Notes under the pieces: generated by a model | The model's input: only the letters and a program-made list of their open reading frames with translations | The model's database searches: none | What the model was told of the DNA's origin: nothing | Source of the DNA: ZC4RG30 sp031424095 | GTDB taxonomy: Bacteria; Pseudomonadota; Gammaproteobacteria; Steroidobacterales; Steroidobacteraceae | Assembly: GCA_031424095.1 (NCBI GenBank) | Contig: JANPGU010000102.1 | Span: forward strand, 1 to 9,509 | Length of the DNA: 9,509 nt | Direction of reading: 5' to 3' | Made by a program: the position numbers and the translations under genes | In this document: one piece after another, positions 6,848 to 9,509 of the stretch | How the letters are laid out: the number at the start of each line of letters is the position of its first letter | How positions within the stretch are numbered: the first letter of the stretch is position 1

Positions 6848-6872
6848 ACTGCGCGCCGCTGCGGCGCGCAGT
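6848..6872 (-). repeat. 11-bp GC-rich hairpin directly after the TonB receptor stop
   Basis: ACTGCGCGCCG (6848-6858) pairs perfectly with CGGCGCGCAGT (6862-6872) around a 3-nt loop. It starts 7 bp after the receptor's stop codon, ahead of the intrinsic terminator. It resembles a REP-like 3' stabilising stem; whether it recurs in the genome cannot be seen here. Confidence 0.6.
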
Positions 6873-6879
6873 GCGGCGG

Positions 6880-9411
6880 TCAGAACTTCTTCTTGAACGT
6901 AACCGCCCATTCGCGCGGCCGGCCTGGCTGCCCACTGGCATACCCCTGGCCACCCACTGTCTGGTCGAATATCGTCAGCAGATAGTACTTGTCGGCCAGG
7001 TTGGTGACCTCGAGTGCGACGTCGATGTCCTCATTGGCATTGCGCCACGTCAGGCGCGCATTTGCCACCTTGTAGGCGTCGATCCTGTTGGTCGCGCGAT
7101 TGGCAGACGCCGTGTACACCTTGCTCTGCGAAGCTGCATCCACGCGTGGCGTCAGCGATCCTGCGGTACCCAGATTGAACTCATACTGTGCACCCACGCT
7201 CCACTTCCACTCGGGCGTGAACGGCGCATAGTCGCCGAACTGTGGACCATTGAGGTTGGTCGGGCCGCCCACCGCTACGGTGGTCGTCCCCGAGGTGTAG
7301 GTACCGAAGCGCTTGTACTTGAAATCGATGTAGCTCATCGAGCCATCGATGGTCATGCCCTGGATCGGCCGGTACGTGGTCTCAAGCTCAACGCCCTTGA
7401 TGTCCGCATCGCCTGCATTCACAGGCAGTGCGCACGGAGCGCCAAAGCCTGCGCCCGTGATCGCCGTGCAATTGCCAAGCGACAGCTGTATTCCCTCGTA
7501 CTGGGACAGGAAGGCCGCAAGGTTGAACCGCAGCGTGCGATCGAACAGATCCGTCTTCAGGCCCACTTCGTAGGACTTGAGCGTCTCGGGCCCGAAGGGC
7601 AGAGCCTGCTGGACGAAGAAAGGCCGCGGATTCACGCCGCCACCCTTGTACCCGGTGGAAAACTGCACGTACGTCATCACGTCGTCGTTGATTGCATACT
7701 GCACGTTGGCGCGATAGTCGAAGCGGTCGCCACTGTATTCACCGACAGTGCCATTGAGCGGCAGCACGCCGTTTGCCGTCACCGAGGTCGGGTCCCCATA
7801 CGGACGCTGCCGCACGTAGTTATAGGACTTCGACTCTTCGGTGTAACGGATGCCTGTCGTGAGGGTGAGGGGATCAAGCGGATTCCATGCCAGATGCGCG
7901 AACACTGCCTTGCTGTCTGCATCCACTGGGTCCCTCTGCTGGAACTGCAGCCCCGAAGAGCGCAAATCCTGGAATGAGGCGTACACCGACGTCTGATTGC
8001 TGTAATAACCTCCGAGCGTGTATTCAACCGTCTCGCCGGCCTTGCCGTTGAGGCGCAGTTCCTCGCTGAAGAACTTGAACGTCAGCGGGCCATAGCCAAG
8101 GCTGTGGGCCAGTGGCGACGTATCGTTGTCGTTCGAGAAGTTGGAGATGTACTTGCGGGAAGCCGTGATCGAGGTGATCTGGAACTGATCCGAGATATCC
8201 CATTCAACCTGGCCAGAGAAGCCCCAGCCGCGGAACTTGACGCGACCATCGGCCGTGGAAGCCCTGAAATTGCCATCGGCTGGCATGTCATAGGTGGCGT
8301 AGTTGCAGTACTGGCCGCAGAGGAACCGATTGTCGAAAGACAAGAGCAGACTCGACGCGGCGAATGGATTGATGTCGCGCGTCGGAGGCGAGGCAGTGGC
8401 ATAGTTCTGCGGCGGCGAGGATCCCGTGGCGGGAATGAGGGGCAACGGGAAACGCGGCGTTGCGATTTCGCCGTTCGGGTATCGACGCAGCAAAAGAACC
8501 GAACCGGCGGTGGTGCGATCGTCATCCGTGTAGTCGCCGATGATATTGATGTCGAGCTTGTCGTTAGGACGATAACGCAGTTGCGCGCGCATCGCGTTGT
8601 AACCGACTTCGCCCTCGTTCGCGAGCAGGCAATCGGGGCGATTTGTCCGTGCCGGCACACCCCCGACCGGGTTCACGGCCAGCGTATCAGGCGCGCCGGC
8701 AATCGAATAAGCACGCGTGAACGTGGCCGAGCCCCCAGCGGGATAGACGCAACCGAAATCGAGGCGCTTGACGTAGCCACCCTGCTTCTTGGCGACGCCC
8801 GCCACACGCATGTCGAGGCCTTCGGCAAGGTTAAAGTCGAAACTGGCGCGAAGATCGAGGCGCTCGCGGCTGCCGTAGGTAGCAGACACCGAGCCGGTGT
8901 TGCTGCCGGTCGGGCGCTTTGAAAAGAGCTTCACCGCGCCGCCGATCGAGTTGCGTCCTGACAGCGTGCCCTGCGGCCCGCGCAGCAGCTCGACGCGATC
9001 AAGATCGAGCAGATCGAGGATCGAGCCGGTCAGCGTGGAGAAATAGACGTCGTCGACGTAGAAGCCCACGCCAGGCTCAAGCGCCGGATTGAAGTCGAAC
9101 TGGCCGACACCGCGGATGTTCGCGCCCAGCGACGGACCGAATGCCGGGCCCTGCGGCTTGAGCGTGACGGACGGCGCCTGGTTGGCGACGTCCTGAATGC
9201 TGGTCTGGCTGCGTGATTCCATCATCGCCGCCGACATCGCAGTGATGGCGATAGGCGTGGTCTGCAGGTTCTGCTCGCGGAACTGCGCCGTGACCACGAC
9301 TTCTTCCAGCGATGTCGTGTCGGCAGGCTCTGGCGTCTCTGCGGCATTCGCCTGCACACCGCACAGCGATGTCAGGGCCAATAAGGAAAGGGTTGTGCCC
9401 TGGATCTTCAT
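6880..9411 (-). CDS. TonB-dependent outer-membrane receptor
   Basis: A complete 843-residue TonB-dependent transporter that imports a scarce or large substrate across the outer membrane, powered by TonB-ExbB-ExbD (not encoded here). In order: signal peptide 1-23 (ANA/A), TonB box LEEVVVTAQ (35-43), plug domain about 45-165 with IRGVGQ (99-104) and the hallmark RVELLRGPQGTLSGRNSIGGAV (in 139-160), then a beta-barrel to the C-terminus with the late signature VTNLADKYY (802-810) and terminal Phe843 as expected for outer-membrane assembly. There is no N-terminal signalling extension, so it is not an anti-sigma-coupled transducer. Cysteines occur as close pairs (221/261, 365/369, 648/660), probably extracellular-loop disulfides. 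The ATG at 9411 follows GGAG at 7-nt spacing. The plug resembles receptors abundant in sphingomonads and xanthomonads; substrate (siderophore, glycan or an aromatic/hydrolysis product) cannot be told. A hairpin and a terminator follow the stop, so it is likely monocistronic or the last gene of its unit. Confidence 0.96.
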   Translation of the reverse strand: MKIQGTTLSLLALTSLCGVQANAAETPEPADTTSLEEVVVTAQFREQNLQTTPIAITAMSAAMMESRSQTSIQDVANQAPSVTLKPQGPAFGPSLGANIRGVGQFDFNPALEPGVGFYVDDVYFSTLTGSILDLLDLDRVELLRGPQGTLSGRNSIGGAVKLFSKRPTGSNTGSVSATYGSRERLDLRASFDFNLAEGLDMRVAGVAKKQGGYVKRLDFGCVYPAGGSATFTRAYSIAGAPDTLAVNPVGGVPARTNRPDCLLANEGEVGYNAMRAQLRYRPNDKLDINIIGDYTDDDRTTAGSVLLLRRYPNGEIATPRFPLPLIPATGSSPPQNYATASPPTRDINPFAASSLLLSFDNRFLCGQYCNYATYDMPADGNFRASTADGRVKFRGWGFSGQVEWDISDQFQITSITASRKYISNFSNDNDTSPLAHSLGYGPLTFKFFSEELRLNGKAGETVEYTLGGYYSNQTSVYASFQDLRSSGLQFQQRDPVDADSKAVFAHLAWNPLDPLTLTTGIRYTEESKSYNYVRQRPYGDPTSVTANGVLPLNGTVGEYSGDRFDYRANVQYAINDDVMTYVQFSTGYKGGGVNPRPFFVQQALPFGPETLKSYEVGLKTDLFDRTLRFNLAAFLSQYEGIQLSLGNCTAITGAGFGAPCALPVNAGDADIKGVELETTYRPIQGMTIDGSMSYIDFKYKRFGTYTSGTTTVAVGGPTNLNGPQFGDYAPFTPEWKWSVGAQYEFNLGTAGSLTPRVDAASQSKVYTASANRATNRIDAYKVANARLTWRNANEDIDVALEVTNLADKYYLLTIFDQTVGGQGYASGQPGRPREWAVTFKKKF

Positions 9412-9434
9412 GAAGTACTCCGATTTAAGACAAG

Positions 9435-9468
9435 AACTATTTCTTCTTCAAAACAAAACTATTTTTTC
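9435..9468. promoter_or_regulatory. AT-rich leader of the TonB receptor with a 12-bp direct repeat
   Basis: AACTATTTCTTC (9435-9446) recurs as AACTATTTTTTC (9457-9468), 11 of 12 bases identical and offset by 22 bp, about two helical turns. It lies 24-57 bp upstream of the receptor's ATG in a sharply AT-rich patch inside GC-rich DNA, so it is probably part of the promoter/operator. A TTGAAG-17 bp-TTAAAT pair is also present on the minus strand, but its -10 abuts the ribosome site, leaving no room for a normal start. No Fur-box pattern is seen. Confidence 0.4.
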
Positions 9469-9509
9469 TCGCGGGCGAGCCACGGATCCGGCGAGGCCGG
9501 GCCCACGAC

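Noticed and set aside
6656..6910. N-terminal extension of the glycine-zipper frame to 6910
   Set aside because: It would translate the terminator and overlap the receptor's 3' end; AAGGAG sits just before the ATG at 6655.
6832..7977. 381-codon plus-strand open frame
   Set aside because: Antisense to the TonB receptor, whose protein is unmistakable. High GC keeps opposite frames open, and the translation shows no domain and no ribosome site.
8104..8922. 272-codon plus-strand open frame
   Set aside because: Antisense shadow of the TonB receptor with an Arg/Gly/Val-rich, motif-free translation.
9418..9446. TTGAAG-17-TTAAAT as sigma-70 promoter of the TonB receptor
   Set aside because: The spacing is right, but the -10 ends only about 14 nt before the ATG, so the transcript would lose its ribosome site.

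Overview
The window is high-GC, densely coding DNA from a Gram-negative bacterium. A TonB-dependent outer-membrane receptor, export signals on several enzymes and clear Shine-Dalgarno sites point to a proteobacterium. A gammaproteobacterium of the Steroidobacter/Xanthomonas/Solimonas kind, or a sphingomonad, fits the combination, but that placement is inference and no marker gene is present. Six of the seven genes lie on the minus strand, and one is cut by the window edge.

Layout from left to right. An exported amidase-signature hydrolase (1-1301, minus) runs off the left edge. Upstream of it, in the same direction, is a PLP enzyme of the cystathionine gamma-synthase/methionine gamma-lyase family (1425-2732, minus). 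A 112-bp divergent spacer separates that from the only plus-strand gene, an NAD(P)H-dependent quinone-oxidoreductase-like MDR protein (2845-3768). This converges, with an 18-bp gap, on a two-gene unit of paralogous exported alpha/beta hydrolases (5797-4745, then 4737-3787, both minus; 7 bp apart). A 348-bp non-coding stretch follows, carrying a perfect 12-bp palindrome near the hydrolase starts and a 13-bp hairpin near the next gene. Next come a small glycine-zipper protein (6146-6655, minus), an AT-flanked hairpin terminator (6800-6833), a second 11-bp hairpin (6848-6872), and a full-length TonB-dependent receptor (6880-9411, minus). The receptor's leader contains an AT-rich island with a 12-bp direct repeat.

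How the genes may work together (inference): the exported hydrolases and amidase could cut esters or amides outside the cytoplasm. The TonB receptor could import a product or scavenge a substrate, and the cytoplasmic MDR reductase and PLP enzyme could process small molecules further. Only the two paralogous hydrolases look clearly co-transcribed; the rest is neighbourhood evidence. I see no phage, transposon, CRISPR, tRNA, rRNA or defence genes. The most unusual points are a double Gly-to-Ala change in the amidase oxyanion loop, the tandem hydrolase duplication with a Pro/Gly-rich insert in one copy, and the structured regulatory DNA around 5840, 6090, 6860 and 9450.
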